Shown here one piece after another: positions 51,662-63,500 of a stretch of 64,000 nt of DNA (position 1 is the stretch's first letter; each line of letters starts with the position of its first letter). This DNA comes from Heliocidaris erythrogramma (lineage: Eukaryota; Echinodermata; Echinoidea; Camarodonta; Echinometridae): the NCBI GenBank assembly GCA_025617745.1, contig CM046869.1, forward strand, positions 7,092,244-7,156,243, written 5' to 3'. The notes beneath the pieces are model-generated. The model was given only the letters and a program-made list of their open reading frames with translations, had not been told where the DNA came from and ran no database searches. The position numbers and the translations under genes were made by a program.

Positions 51662-52789
51662 CACACAGAGAAATATTTCCTTAATATTTCATTATGTAAA
51701 CTTCCTTTTGTAAAATTTTTACTTAATATATTTTTACTTAATATATGTAAAATTGTCTCAAATGAATGTTTTTATGTAGTATTTTACTAAATATTTGTAA
51801 TGAATTACATTTCGCATATAATGTGTCATGCAAAATGTAAAATTTTATGTAACATTTACTTAGCACTATTTAAGTAAAACTCATTTTGCAAAAGAAATGC
51901 CTATTATGTAAAATGTGTGAAGTACAAGTATTTTTTTAAAGGGAATTTTATCATGCAGATGTTTTAAGTCATCATTAAGTGAAATGTTTTGGAAACTATT
52001 GTGTATAAAATACATTTTACGAATGTCAGTTGACATTAACATGATTTTGATACACAGTTATGTAAAACTGACTGAACAAATCTTGCAAAATAACACTGTA
52101 AGATATTTCTTTATAAAGATTTTGCAATATTGCCCTTTTCGTTAAGTTTATTTAACATGCACAGTGTAATTTGTCGTCATTAAGTAAAATGTTTTGCAAA
52201 CGGTTTTGTAAAAAATGCATCTTCGTATTTTCCCCTCAATATTGGGGAAAACACTTTTCAGTAGCGCATGGTTTGGGGTGGCCCGATTTTAATAACTGTC
52301 ACCAAATGCATAAAAAAATTATAAGGGGTATATAAGAACTTGCACTAGCCTTTACAAAATGGTAGGATAGGACTAGGATATGGTAGGTTAAGATACAGGA
52401 TAGCTTAAATTAGGATAGGTTAGGAGGTTAGGATTAGGATTGATAAGTTAATACCCAGAAAGACATAACAAGCAGGTTTAATTTTTTTTTACCTAGGTTG
52501 GAGGAAAAAGGAAACAATTGGGCAACTGAATTTGCCCAACATAATACATGTGTGGAATTGTTTGTTAGGTAAAATTTACACATGAATTTTAAGTACCTAT
52601 ATTTAACACGACATTTTACATAATTATCGTCGAATATTTTGTTGGCTAAAATTTACACAAGTTCCTATTTAACAAAACACTTTACATAATTTTGGTAAAA
52701 CATTTTGTTAAGTAAATTTTACAAAAAAGTTATGGAGTTCCTATTTAACATAATTTTTTACATAATTTTTGTAAAAATTTCTCTGTGTG
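51662..52789. mobile_element. AT-rich element with CACACAGAGAAAT termini and TA duplication
   Basis: The left end CACACAGAGAAAT is complementary to the right end ATTTCTCTGTGTG. TA occurs at 51660-51661 and 52790-52791. It interrupts a LINE endonuclease frame exactly, between VPSGLDY and the next segment, which confirms insertion. The interior has many subterminal variants of TTTTACATAA / TTATGTAAAA and no open frame, so it is a non-autonomous mariner-like element. Confidence 0.8.
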
Positions 52790-53126
52790 TATAATCGAGC
52801 CCAGATGGAACATAAAGGGCAACACCACCACCACGCCTGCATAATCTATTATTGCATAACAAGTTATAACCTGGAATTACAAACAGGTTTGCATCATTTT
52901 CGTTGGTGAACCAGGTTTCAGTGACACCAATGGCAGTTAAACTTGGGCTGATTTTGTTCACAAATGATGTCACATGGCCAAAATTTTTGCTCATGCTGCG
53001 GATATTAAAATGAAGAAGGGCAAGGGCTTTATCTGTAGTATTTTTCGCTGACTCAAAGAACTGTTGTTCTGTAGAATAGTTACATTTTGATGAAAAATGT
53101 TCAATGCTGTCACTGATATCACTGAG

Positions 53127-53300
53127 ATTGGCTTCAAGAAAATTACAAATATTTTATTGCCACATGTTGTTACCATGGCAATGCAGTTTGCCACAAATTG
53201 AAACAATATGTCTTCCACATCTTTACCAAAAGAACAATGTGTGTGCCTAATTTCATGAGCATTGCTTGAAATGGGGTATAAATACATGTATCTGTTGGCT
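53127..53300 (-). repeat. CATGGCAATGCAG repeat unit
   Basis: Contains TGTTACCATGGCAATGCAG, TTGCCACA, ATATGTCTT and ATTTCATGAGCATTGCTTGA. Related units lie in the element at 61264-63486. Confidence 0.7.
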
Positions 53301-53324
53301 TTAGCTGTAATGACAGAATCATTA

Positions 53325-53815
53325 ACTCTCAAAATAGTCAATTTGATTTAGCTGTAGATTTTACCCCAAGTGCCTCATTTACAGTTTTCCACGTAGCTTT
53401 CATATAATACTTGTTTCTAATATATCTCCTCTTATAATAAGCATATTTCTTCTTTTTAATTTCATTAGTGACATATTCATGCAAACTCTTTTTCTATAAT
53501 CAGTTGGATTCTTAAGAAATTTTCTATACAAAACCCATTTCTTTTTTATTTTCTTAATTAAATCCTTATCAATCCATGGCTTGTTGATGTGAATTTTTTT
53601 ACATTTACCTTTTGTAGCGGAAAACATTCATTATATAAGGTAAGAAAAAGATCTAAAAATGAATCATAACAGAGATTCGTGTCACTATCATCCAAGTCCC
53701 AAGATGTATTCATAAGACCTAAATTGAAGGTTTCTATATTCGAATATATTACATTTTGCATAGATTCTAAACAAATTTTCGAGCACACATTTCTTGGGAT
53801 TCCAATACACTTTCG
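53325..53815 (-). pseudogene. Second CR1-like LINE fragment (endonuclease-RT linker)
   Basis: Frames 53788-53558 and 53627-53400 overlap and read FLTLYNECFPLQKV, KPWIDKDLIKKIKKKW and YRKFLKNPTDYRKR, followed by KATWKTVNEALG. This is the Lys-rich linker between endonuclease and reverse transcriptase in CR1-type ORF2. It is frameshifted and isolated, hence dead. Confidence 0.8.
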
Positions 53816-54236
53816 TCCTGAATTTAGATGAACAGATCAACAACAGCATTGTATGTTTACTTAATGATACGTCATAATTTATCTTTTAATATGTTTATCT
53901 TGGATGCGTGAAAGGAGAATGATACATTCATCATGAATCTGATGTTAATAAAATTACTATTTACCAGAAAGACTATATCCTATGACACTGATAATACTCT
54001 TATGATCTGGAAAGACTGTTTTGAGGTCTCTGATATGCACAGGTTAATAGCCTTATTGACTGCGATGGCAAAGATATAACGACTCCAACTGTTTTATCTT
54101 AAATCTAAACAATGTGATCGAGAATTGGTGTACAATGTGAACGTTGCAAGATACCACTGAATATAAGATTAGTTTCAAAGCAATTCATTTCAGATACTGG
54201 TACTGTAGTTCCCCAAACTCTTGAATCAATGATAGA
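53816..54236. other. Unassigned DNA 3' of the death-fold gene
   Basis: AT-rich; likely includes the 3'UTR of the minus-strand gene ending at 54237. ATTAAT/AATAAA-type signals on the minus strand are not clear enough to call. Confidence 0.4.
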
Positions 54237-54562
54237 CTAAACAGATGGAAATCTAGGAAAGTCGAGTAGCATGATTTCCTCAGCAAGTTCGATAAATCCG
54301 GCCTTGAATAGCTCGTCATTCTTACTTCGTCGAAAGTTGAATTTGTCCTTGATTACTGCCTTCGGTGCTGGAGCTTTGTCAAATTGTTGAAGCCAGTTTC
54401 TCACCCCCTGCACCACGCTTTTTATTGCTGTGGTCCGATCCTTCTGAATATCCAATCCATATAGCACTAGGTACTTGCAGAGCTTTTCCAGTTCACCATC
54501 CCCCAGACTGTTGCATATGTCTTCTATGACACAATCATCGATTTGCGTTGTCCGATACTGAC
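54237..54562 (-). CDS. Death-fold gene, terminal exon
   Basis: The acceptor TACATGTAG/GT completes a Gly codon. It reads IEDICNSLGDGELEKLCKYL, VVQGVRNWLQQ, then KAVIKDKFNFRRSKNDELF, GFIELAEEIM and ends FPRFPSV with TAG. The W and the closing AGFIELAEE helix suit a death-like fold with a long insertion. 107 residues plus one shared codon. Confidence 0.78.
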
Positions 54563-57500
54563 CTACATGTATTTGGGAATTAAAATTAAAGTGATTTAAA
54601 AAAGGAAGCTCTTTTGTTTTGGAAAACAATTCCATTCCGATCTGTCGTCATACATGATAAAGCTTAATATAAAGGATTTAATACGGATGAATCGTGAAGT
54701 TATGACCCCCGTCCCCCCTCTCTCTCTCTCTCTCTCTCTCTTTCTACCTTTCTCCTCCCTCCTTCTCAACCACTCACTAGATTGCAATAAAAGGGTGAAT
54801 AAAAGATGCTATGATGTTCCTTTGTTATTTCCATACAGTGCTGAAATTTGTCGTTAATATTTGACTGTTATTATACTGTACGAATTAAATATTTAAGTTA
54901 TATACATTGCCTAAAATTTTTTTTTAAAATTCATCATTTTTGTTATCTATTATCACATATTGCACATATTGAACGGAACTTTGTAAAATCAATAATGCAT
55001 ATGGAAATGAGGATAAAATTGCATGGGATAATAAGAGATCAACGTTCAGCAAGTCTCAAGTTGTCATAAACGGAAGTAGTTTCAAAGTATATGCTGCTGT
55101 TATTGAATTTTATATTGATTCTGGTAATGTTATCTACCTGCTAGAATCTCACTGGCAATCTTGGTTCGTCCAATTGCTTGCAGGCCTGAAGCAAGCTTAC
55201 ATCTGAAGTGAATTAGCTGTGGTCTAATTTGATTTCTCCATGTCTTCAGCAATGCGAGGTTGTTGTATCCTTCTCTTGATCCCAAGACATCTTTGTCTAA
55301 TTCAAGATATTCGATCAGTTTTTCCATTTCATCTCTGGTCAACCCTGATGTGATGTTGCAAAGTTCGCTTAGGCTTGCTTCGTAACCTTGATGTATTACA
55401 TGTAAATAAATAAATGAATTAACAAATTTTGATTACCCAAACGATTGTCAGGTACCCTTTTAATATCCCTTGGTTGAGAGAGGCAAATGAGGGTAAAATG
55501 CCTTACAAAAGGATGTGAATACTAAGGATCGAATCTTGGACCTATTTGTTTGAGAATAAAGAGCATCCACCAATATACCACAGTGCCCTCGAGGAACTGA
55601 ATTTGTCCAAGAATATCAATGGTGTAAAACAACAATACGTTAGAGTCAACGGTGTAGCGTGTTTTTTTTTTTGAGGGGGTAGATCTGTTAGAGAATTGTT
55701 TTCTATCTTTCTTGAGACTTTAGGCTTACAGGACAATCGGCTGACCCTATGTAAACTGCCATACTGACATTATATATGATGTTATCATAATTTTTTGTTA
55801 AAAATATACAAAACAATAAGTCTTACTTGAATATAGACAACAACAATTGATGAAACAAAATTGGTTTAATTTCAAGAAAGCCCATTTACATGGCGGTGCT
55901 TTTCTCTTAGTTTAATATGGATGAAATTCAATCAAGAACATTCCTCAACATAAGAAAATTGCACAATTCGTTAAACTTCCTTACCGAAAAAGGCTGATCT
56001 TGCAACATCCGGATATCCAAGATTGATCAGTTCATCACAGAAATCACGGCGGCGATATTGGTTCTGCTTCTTCAATTTCTTCAACAGTCGTATCAAGAGA
56101 CCTACAGTTCCTTTCAGTTTTTCTCCAACTATTTTTCCTTTGCTCATGTCCATACCGAGAAGTGTAGCCAGTGGTCCAACGTCATTGCTTAGTATGCTGT
56201 ATGCTAAACGTACCATCTCAGCTTCGTATACATGTTGTAAAGGGAGCTCGACAACAATGCACCCTGAAAAGAAAAAAACAATATATACATTTACATTCAA
56301 GCACTATTATAGTACATTACCTCTGTCACATATTGGGAATTATTGAAAATAACCAAGTAATGGTGTTGATGAAAATGGTGCAAATGTCTTAAATTGTCTT
56401 CCGTGAATAATACTTGTGGTTGAAAAAATATTCATGATATTTCACAATATAAAATGAATTCATCAGCGTTGATCTTGTTGAGTAACATGTATAATGTCGT
56501 TATGACATGTTTTCAAACTGCAAAGGAATTCCTCTGGCGTATCATAAGGTGGTACATTGGTAACACCCTCTCGGCGTCTTTTGGGCAAAATAATTACTCA
56601 ACAGTGATTGACTATCCGTTATTAATGTTCGAGAATTTTTCTCAAATTAAAAATCGTAGTAGTAGTAGTAGGAGGAGGAGGAGGAGTAGTAATAATAGTA
56701 GTAGTGGTAGTAATGATATTGATAAGTATAATGATGACGATAATAAATTTATTAATAATGATAATAATAACAATGATATTTGTAGTATTGTGACGACCCT
56801 CTGTCCTAGAGTGTGACCTTGAAGCCGGAGGGCTTTCCTGCCCCTTGCCTCTAACATCTTCATCTGATGATGAACCTGCCAGCCTGATCCGAGCAGCTTT
56901 AACCTATGGAACATACAGGCTTAACAACACCACTTATTATCTGGATTAACTAATATTAATGTTCAATCATGGGTATCTATTTTGTGGGATCTTATTCATC
57001 TAATTTTCATCTTATTTTTATTCATCCCTAAGGCTTTCCTGTCGCGGTTCACCCTCCTAGGCAAGAGAAAGCTTGAGCAAAGCAGAGCGATCCTTTCCAC
57101 AATTCTGGGCATAGCCAAGCTGGAGCAGAGCGGAGCGATCACCATCCAACCACGACCACAGCCAGATTGGAAGTGATGAATTCTGTTGTTAAAGTTGGCG
57201 GCATTCATTTATCAATGAGAAGCATAATTATGCCTTTTACTTCTAAAAAAATATCATTTGCAAAACACCCATATTTATACTTTTACCGAGGATCGAATTA
57301 CAGATTACAAATGGAGGTAAATCGCACACTGCGCCCTCAGCGTTTCCTGCCTGAAAGCCTATTAAGCTAACTAGAGTAGTGGACTGACCTCGCTAAGATA
57401 TATTCCACAAACTTATTTTTTCTTTTCCTTCCACATTTCTTGTTCGATTTTGTTTTGGGGGCTTTAAAAAAATTATTTGGTTTTGTTGATGTTGTTTTTT

Positions 57501-60500
57501 GGGGGTTTGCGTGTGCGTGTCAGCCAATCATGGAAACAAAATGCTAACCTGATAATTCCATTTCATGGAGTGCCTTCCACAGTGCCTGTCGGTGATTCTC
57601 TATTTCATGGTTATCCCTCCATCCTTTAAGGCTTTCTAAAAGCGATTGTTCGTGTTGACCGCCGATATCTATGCCAAGTCTTGAAGTGAGTTCTTGCACC
57701 TTTTCAGCGGAGGTGATGTTTTCTACCACACTCTCCAGTTCATCATCTTTCAAGTCAAGTACTAAATACAACGATTGATAAAATACAAAATGTGCATCAT
57801 GACATGGGTTTAATTAACAGAAACAAAATTAGTATTTTGATACATTTTTTTTCACTAATGATGAGCTTGTGGCCAGAATGTGTTTGGAATTACATCTGAA
57901 TGGAAGCAGCTTATTTTTTCACATTTATTTATTTACTTATTTATTTTTTACATGAAGTAAGGCATATATATTCATAGGAAATGTAAAGCAACTATTTCTA
58001 TCCATGGATATCTGACATGATCAGACATGTGAATATACATGTACATTTACATGTAGGTGATGTTTTTTTTCAAATTACTAGTAATGTCCGCCATTCTAAA
58101 GATGAATGCGACTGTGTCTCCCATAAATATATATGCCTCCGCCTAAATTCAGTTAAGTTTAAGGCTCAAAGTTTTCTTGAAAATATTGTGATAACCAGAA
58201 CAAAAAGCCTACAATTGACCTCTTTGACCTTTAATAGACCTTACAACCCAAACGTCTGATCAATTTATCTTGTCCTAGTCATGCATACAAAATAGCTGAG
58301 ATATGGTGATCACGAAACTAAAATTTAATTTCATGCATATTAACCTCTATGACCTTTGACCTACTAAACCTACAGCTATTCACGTCTCATTATTTTAATG
58401 CACACTGGTACCAAGTTTTAACTAAAATAGTTGAGATATGGTCATAAAAAAACTTTCAAAAATGAACTTCACATATATTGACCTCTATGATCTGTCACCT
58501 CTGACCTACGTCAGTACGTATCACTATGGCAATGCATACTAGTACCAAGTTTGAAGTTAATGGTTCAAATTGTTCAAGAGATATTGCAATAACAAGGCTA
58601 AAAACTTGAAATTTCATGGTAAATAACCTCTATGACCTTTGACCTACGTTCCCCAAAATCTAATCTGATCGTCTTCCTATGGTGATACATACATGCACTA
58701 GCACCAAGTTTGAAGTTCATACCTCAAATGGTTCTTAAGATATCATCAGAATGAGGCTAATGCCTGAAATTTCAGAAATTGACCTCTATGACTTATGACA
58801 TACATACCCCAAACTCTAATCAAATCATTTTCCTATGGTGATACATACTAGCACCAAGTTTGAAGTTCACACCTCAAATGGTTCTTGAGATATCAAGAGA
58901 ATGAGGCAACACCTGAAATTTCAGAAATTCTAATAATTATCATATTTTCATTTTTTTTTTTTGACAAGGTACATGTAAGTCAAATTTATATACACAGGTA
59001 ATAACCATGATCCTCTTCCTCATCAATCAGCAAAATTCCCAGATCGCCATCGAATACACTGCCACAACGTTCATACAAACAAAATGCAATATTGGGATAA
59101 GAATGGAATGATTAAGGTAGTCCAACATTATATTTTAATAGCAAAAGAATTTTGTCAAAGGTCTTGGACATGAACTCTTCAATACTCCATTGTCCGAAAT
59201 TCACTTAAAACGATGCTTTTTATTTCTGCCAGAAAAGATTCCTTATCCCTTCTCTTTCTTCCTTCACTTTTATTTCCTGTAGTTCCCTTTGTTTTGTATT
59301 GTCACACCTTTGAACTTCCGTTTTGTAGCATTGACACTCTTAGACCTTGACTCCTGCAACACAATTTTAGTTTATTTGCCTTTTTTGATGATGTATTTAT
59401 TGCTTTGCCATGATTACTATGGTGAAATTATTTGGAAAAAGTAAATAAATAAAATAAAAATCAAATCAAATTAACTTTCTTCATACTATTCACACCGTAT
59501 GAAAAATACTATCAAATAATTGCACTTTGTGTTTTCAAAGGATCAGAAATCTAGCTGAAAAAGCAAAGACAGCTGCAAACTTTTCTCATTGTGGGTTATT
59601 ATCACAGACATAGAGTCGTCTACAGTGAAAAGAATAAATCTCAAACATTGGAATCTGTGTAAAGTTCATCCATACCAAAGCCTATTTCTTTATGGTTTTT
59701 CGCACCTAGGAGTCTTGGCTGATTTCTGATAGAAATCAAAATTACAATCAAATAAAATTAATACAAAAAAAGTTTTAGAACATATAAGTATTTTAGAATG
59801 AAACATACTGAAACTTTTGGTATCAAGATGTGGTGTTTGTACCATTCCTTTCATTTCAACTGGACAGCTGGTTGTTCCAAAGAAATCTGGAATACAAAAG
59901 AGAAGTTTTTACACATTCTTTAAAGTATTAAAGCAATAATGTTTGGATATCTTAATTAAACTAGATGAATCTTCGACCGCACACGGTCAGAATTTATACT
60001 TCAGCCATCACCAGATTGGTAATGTATGGCATACATGTACACTCCAAAAAGGATTGGTCCAACAAAATTAAAAAGCACAGGAGTTGACGTTAAGGAAAAA
60101 TGCCTCGGTTCCTATCAAACCCTTGCATGCTCCACCATTGAGACAGACTACCATCGAACACTTAAGTGTTGCCTTCATCTACATGTACTACCCATCATAA
60201 TATGATGCTGGGTTTAGTTTCCAAAGCTGCATAAATGTTTAACTCTCTAAACTATATAAAGCAACCATAATTATAAGAGGTATACAGCCTGGTAGGTAAA
60301 AGTTTTATTAGATCATAGATCAAGGATTAATGAGTATAGTGAACTCCCAGATCGATAAATCGGGTCTTGTTAACCTTCAGAACAGTTGCCAGAAAGTCCA
60401 GGACATGGAAGCCATTGATCCCATGGCCTGTTGTCTTGTGGCCCTTTGGTCCATTGGAAAGTCCCTGTTGACTTACAGACAAAATAGGCACTACAAAGAT

Positions 60501-63500
60501 ATTGAATTGTTCAATGGTCTTTTCTGGTTATTGGATACACAATAACATCTATGTAATTGACATGTCTCACCTTGGAGATAGTACCTTGATAGTATCTAGG
60601 TACTCTATACTAGGAAGACCTATGTTTGCTTAAACCCCTCCATGCCTACAATAAATGCCTTTCATCTCAGCAACAGATTAGCCAACAGAAAACACTACCA
60701 ACATTTTAGCAGATCAAAGATACCCTAAACATCTTGGGATAACATTCGGTTACCCTTAACCAAGACATATTGATCCTTGTGAGTGCTGAGCATTGCCACA
60801 CTAAAAGAATAGACACTATCCCAAACCCGTTGATGAAGAATATCAATGGAACCCTAGAAATTATCCCCTTCAGTAGTTTTTTTTTTCTTCTTCTTTTTCA
60901 ACATCACATCCTTGGAATGTCAAGAAAAGTGACCAATTTAGGAGGAACTACATAATCTTCTAAGGATGCAACTGAAACCACAGAGTCCCTTCAGGATCTC
61001 TGCAAGAGAACTAGACAATGCCCTGTTTGACATTAAACTACCTGGGCGCAGACAGTGAGGAGACCTGAGTTGCACCAACAAAGGCTATGTGCAAAATCAG
61101 AGGAGAGTGTACTGCCAAAAATACAATCAACATTCTACAGGCCAGCCAATCTGCACAAACAGAATTTTCAGGACAATGCAGCGTGTGTTTGCTTCACGTA
61201 GACCACGTCATCTTACGTAATAAAGTTCCCTTGAAGCAACTAGAATAACACTGAAGGTGATTAATACCCCCGCCCAAATGTATGTGCCAAATTTCCTGAG
61301 CATTGCTCCAAAAATGAGGAAGTGGTTTGATCTGCAATATTTTCCTGTTTTATTGCCATACTGTATGTCATTACAGTAGAGGTGTTGTGGATCAGTGGAT
61401 AAGTCCCTGGACTGTGTACCACGAGGTCCAGGGTTCGAATCCCACCGCACCACTAGCGTCCTTTGGCAAGACGTTAATCTACATTTGCCACTCTCCACCC
61501 AGGTGTTAAATGGGTACCCGGTAGGATGCGAAAGTTATGTCGTTTGTTTAGCAATTTGAGCGCCAATGTGCTGCTCTTGCCGGAATACTCCCAAGGGAGC
61601 GGATAAAGTGCACACATTGTGTGCGGGCATGTCAGAATCCGAGGACCGGGGTAATAATAGTATCGTAATATGTAAAGCGCTTTGATATTAGTTTACTTCT
61701 GAAAAGCGCTATATAAATAGAAGTTATTATTATTATTATCATTACCATGGCAATGCAGTTTGCCACATATTGAAACAATATGTCTTGCACATCTTTACCA
61801 CAAGAACAATGCGTGTACCTAATTTCATGAGCATTGCTTGAAAAATGAGCAAGTGGTTCGATGCACAAGATTTCCCACTAATTTATTGCCATAATATGCT
61901 GTTGTCATGCTGTTGCCATGCTGTTACCATGGCAACGCAGTCTTCGACACATTCAATACATTCAATAAATACAATGTATGCCTCTTGCGCATCTCCATCC
62001 CAAGACAAACGTGTGTGCCAAATTTCAGGAGCATTGCTCAAACAAGATGAATGCGACTGCGTCTCCTATTTGCCTCCGCCTAAATTCAGTTGATGGCTCA
62101 AACTCTTCTAGAAATATTTGATAACGAGGCTAAAAACCAGTAATTTCATGTAATTTTATGTAAATTGACCTCTGTGACCTCTGACCTTTGACCTACTTAC
62201 CCCAAAATCTAATCAGTTCATCTTTCTATGGGGATGCATACTGGTACCAAGTTTGAAGTTCTCACCTCAGATAGTTCTTGAGATATCGCGGTAACGGTGC
62301 TAAAAACCACTAATTCCATGTAATTTCATGTAATTGACCTCTGTGACCTCTGAACTTTGACCTACCTACCCCAAAATCTAATCAGTTCCTCTTTCTATGG
62401 GGATACATACTGGTACCAAGTTTGAAGTTCTTACCTCAAATAGTTCTTCAGAAATCGCGGTAACGGTGCTAAAAACCAAGAATTTCATGTAAATTGACCT
62501 CTGTGACCTCTGACCTTTGACCTACTTACCCCAAAATCTAATCAGTTTATCTTTCTATGGGGATACATACTGGTACCAAGTTTGAAGTTCTCACCTCAGA
62601 TAGTTCTTGAGATATCGCGGTAATGGTGCTAAAAACCAGTAATTCCATGTAATTTCATGTAAATTGACCTCTGTGACCTCTGAACTTTGACCTACCTACA
62701 CCAAAATCTAATCAGTTCCTCTTTCTATGGGGATACATACTGGTACCAAGTTTGAAGTTCTCACCTCAAATAGTTCTTGAGATATCGCGGTAACGGTGCT
62801 AAAAAACCAAGAATTTCATGTAATTTCATGTAAATTGACCTCTGTGACCTCTGACCTTTGACCTCCTTACCCCAAAATCTAATCAGTTCATCTTCGTATA
62901 GGGAAACATACTAGTACCAAGTTTGAAGTTCTTACCTCAAACAGTTCTTGAGATATCGCGGTAACGGTGCTAAAAACCAAGAATTTCATGTAATTTCATG
63001 TAAATTGACCTCTGTGACCTCTGACCTTTGACCTACTTACCCCAAAATCTAATCAGTTCATCTTCGTATGGGGATACATACTAGTACCAAGTTTGAGGTT
63101 CCTACCTCAAATGATTCTTCAGATATCGCGGTAACGAGAAGTGGGACGGACGGACGGACGGACAACCCGAAAACATAATGCCTCCGGCACCCACCTTCGG
63201 TGGGCGGAGGCATAAAAATGAGGTAGTAGTCGATCTGCAAGATTTCAACCTGATTTATTGCCACAATAAGCTGTTACCATGGCAATGCAGTTTCTGACAC
63301 ATTACAAAAAATATGTCTTGCACATCTTCATCCCAGGACCAATGCGTGTAGCAAATTTCACAAGCATTGCTAAAAAAATGAGGAAGTAGTTCGATGCGCA
63401 AGATTTGAAACGGACTGACCCGCCCGCCCGCCCGACCGTACACTGATTCCTATATACCCCCTTCAAACTTTGTTTACCGGGGGTATAATATGGAATACAT

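Larger units (their letters stand above)
48395..53125 (-). mobile_element. CR1-like LINE, interrupted twice (outer copy)
   Basis: Read right to left, its parts are: endonuclease N-terminus at 52994-52790 (SMSKNFGHV, AIGVTETWF, RRGGGVALYVPSGLDY), endonuclease middle at 51660-51478 (IGVVYRPPN), endonuclease end and linker at 49945-49134 (LVGDYNINLL, LSDHFPVY), and reverse transcriptase at 48900-48395 (KVVPIFKKGDP, NYRPISLL, FLDFSKAFDTVDH, then PQGS in another frame). Gaps are filled by a TA-flanked element (51662-52789) and a younger CR1 (about 49942-51475). Stops and frameshifts are few. The 3' end is lost at the MITE cluster. Confidence 0.85.
61264..63486. mobile_element. 2.2-kb element with ATACCCCCG termini, carrying nested insertions
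   Basis: The left ATACCCCCGCCC and right CCGGGGGTAT form short inverted ends. Inside are several CATGGCAATGCAG / GAGCATTGCTYAAA units, a SINE (61375-61738) and a second element with the TGACCT array (62050-63215). No transposase was seen. Confidence 0.55.

Noticed and set aside
52370..52445. TTAGG-like tract suggesting telomeric repeat
   Set aside because: Irregular GGTTAGGAT variants without a TTAGGG period; also seen briefly near 32625. Treated as low-complexity DNA.
61383..61452. Possible tRNA gene
   Set aside because: Good box A and B, but it is followed by a SINE body, an ATT tail and a target duplication, so it is a SINE head.
62110..63150. CRISPR-like spaced repeats
   Set aside because: The whole 168-bp unit is repeated, with no unique spacers, and the genome is eukaryotic.
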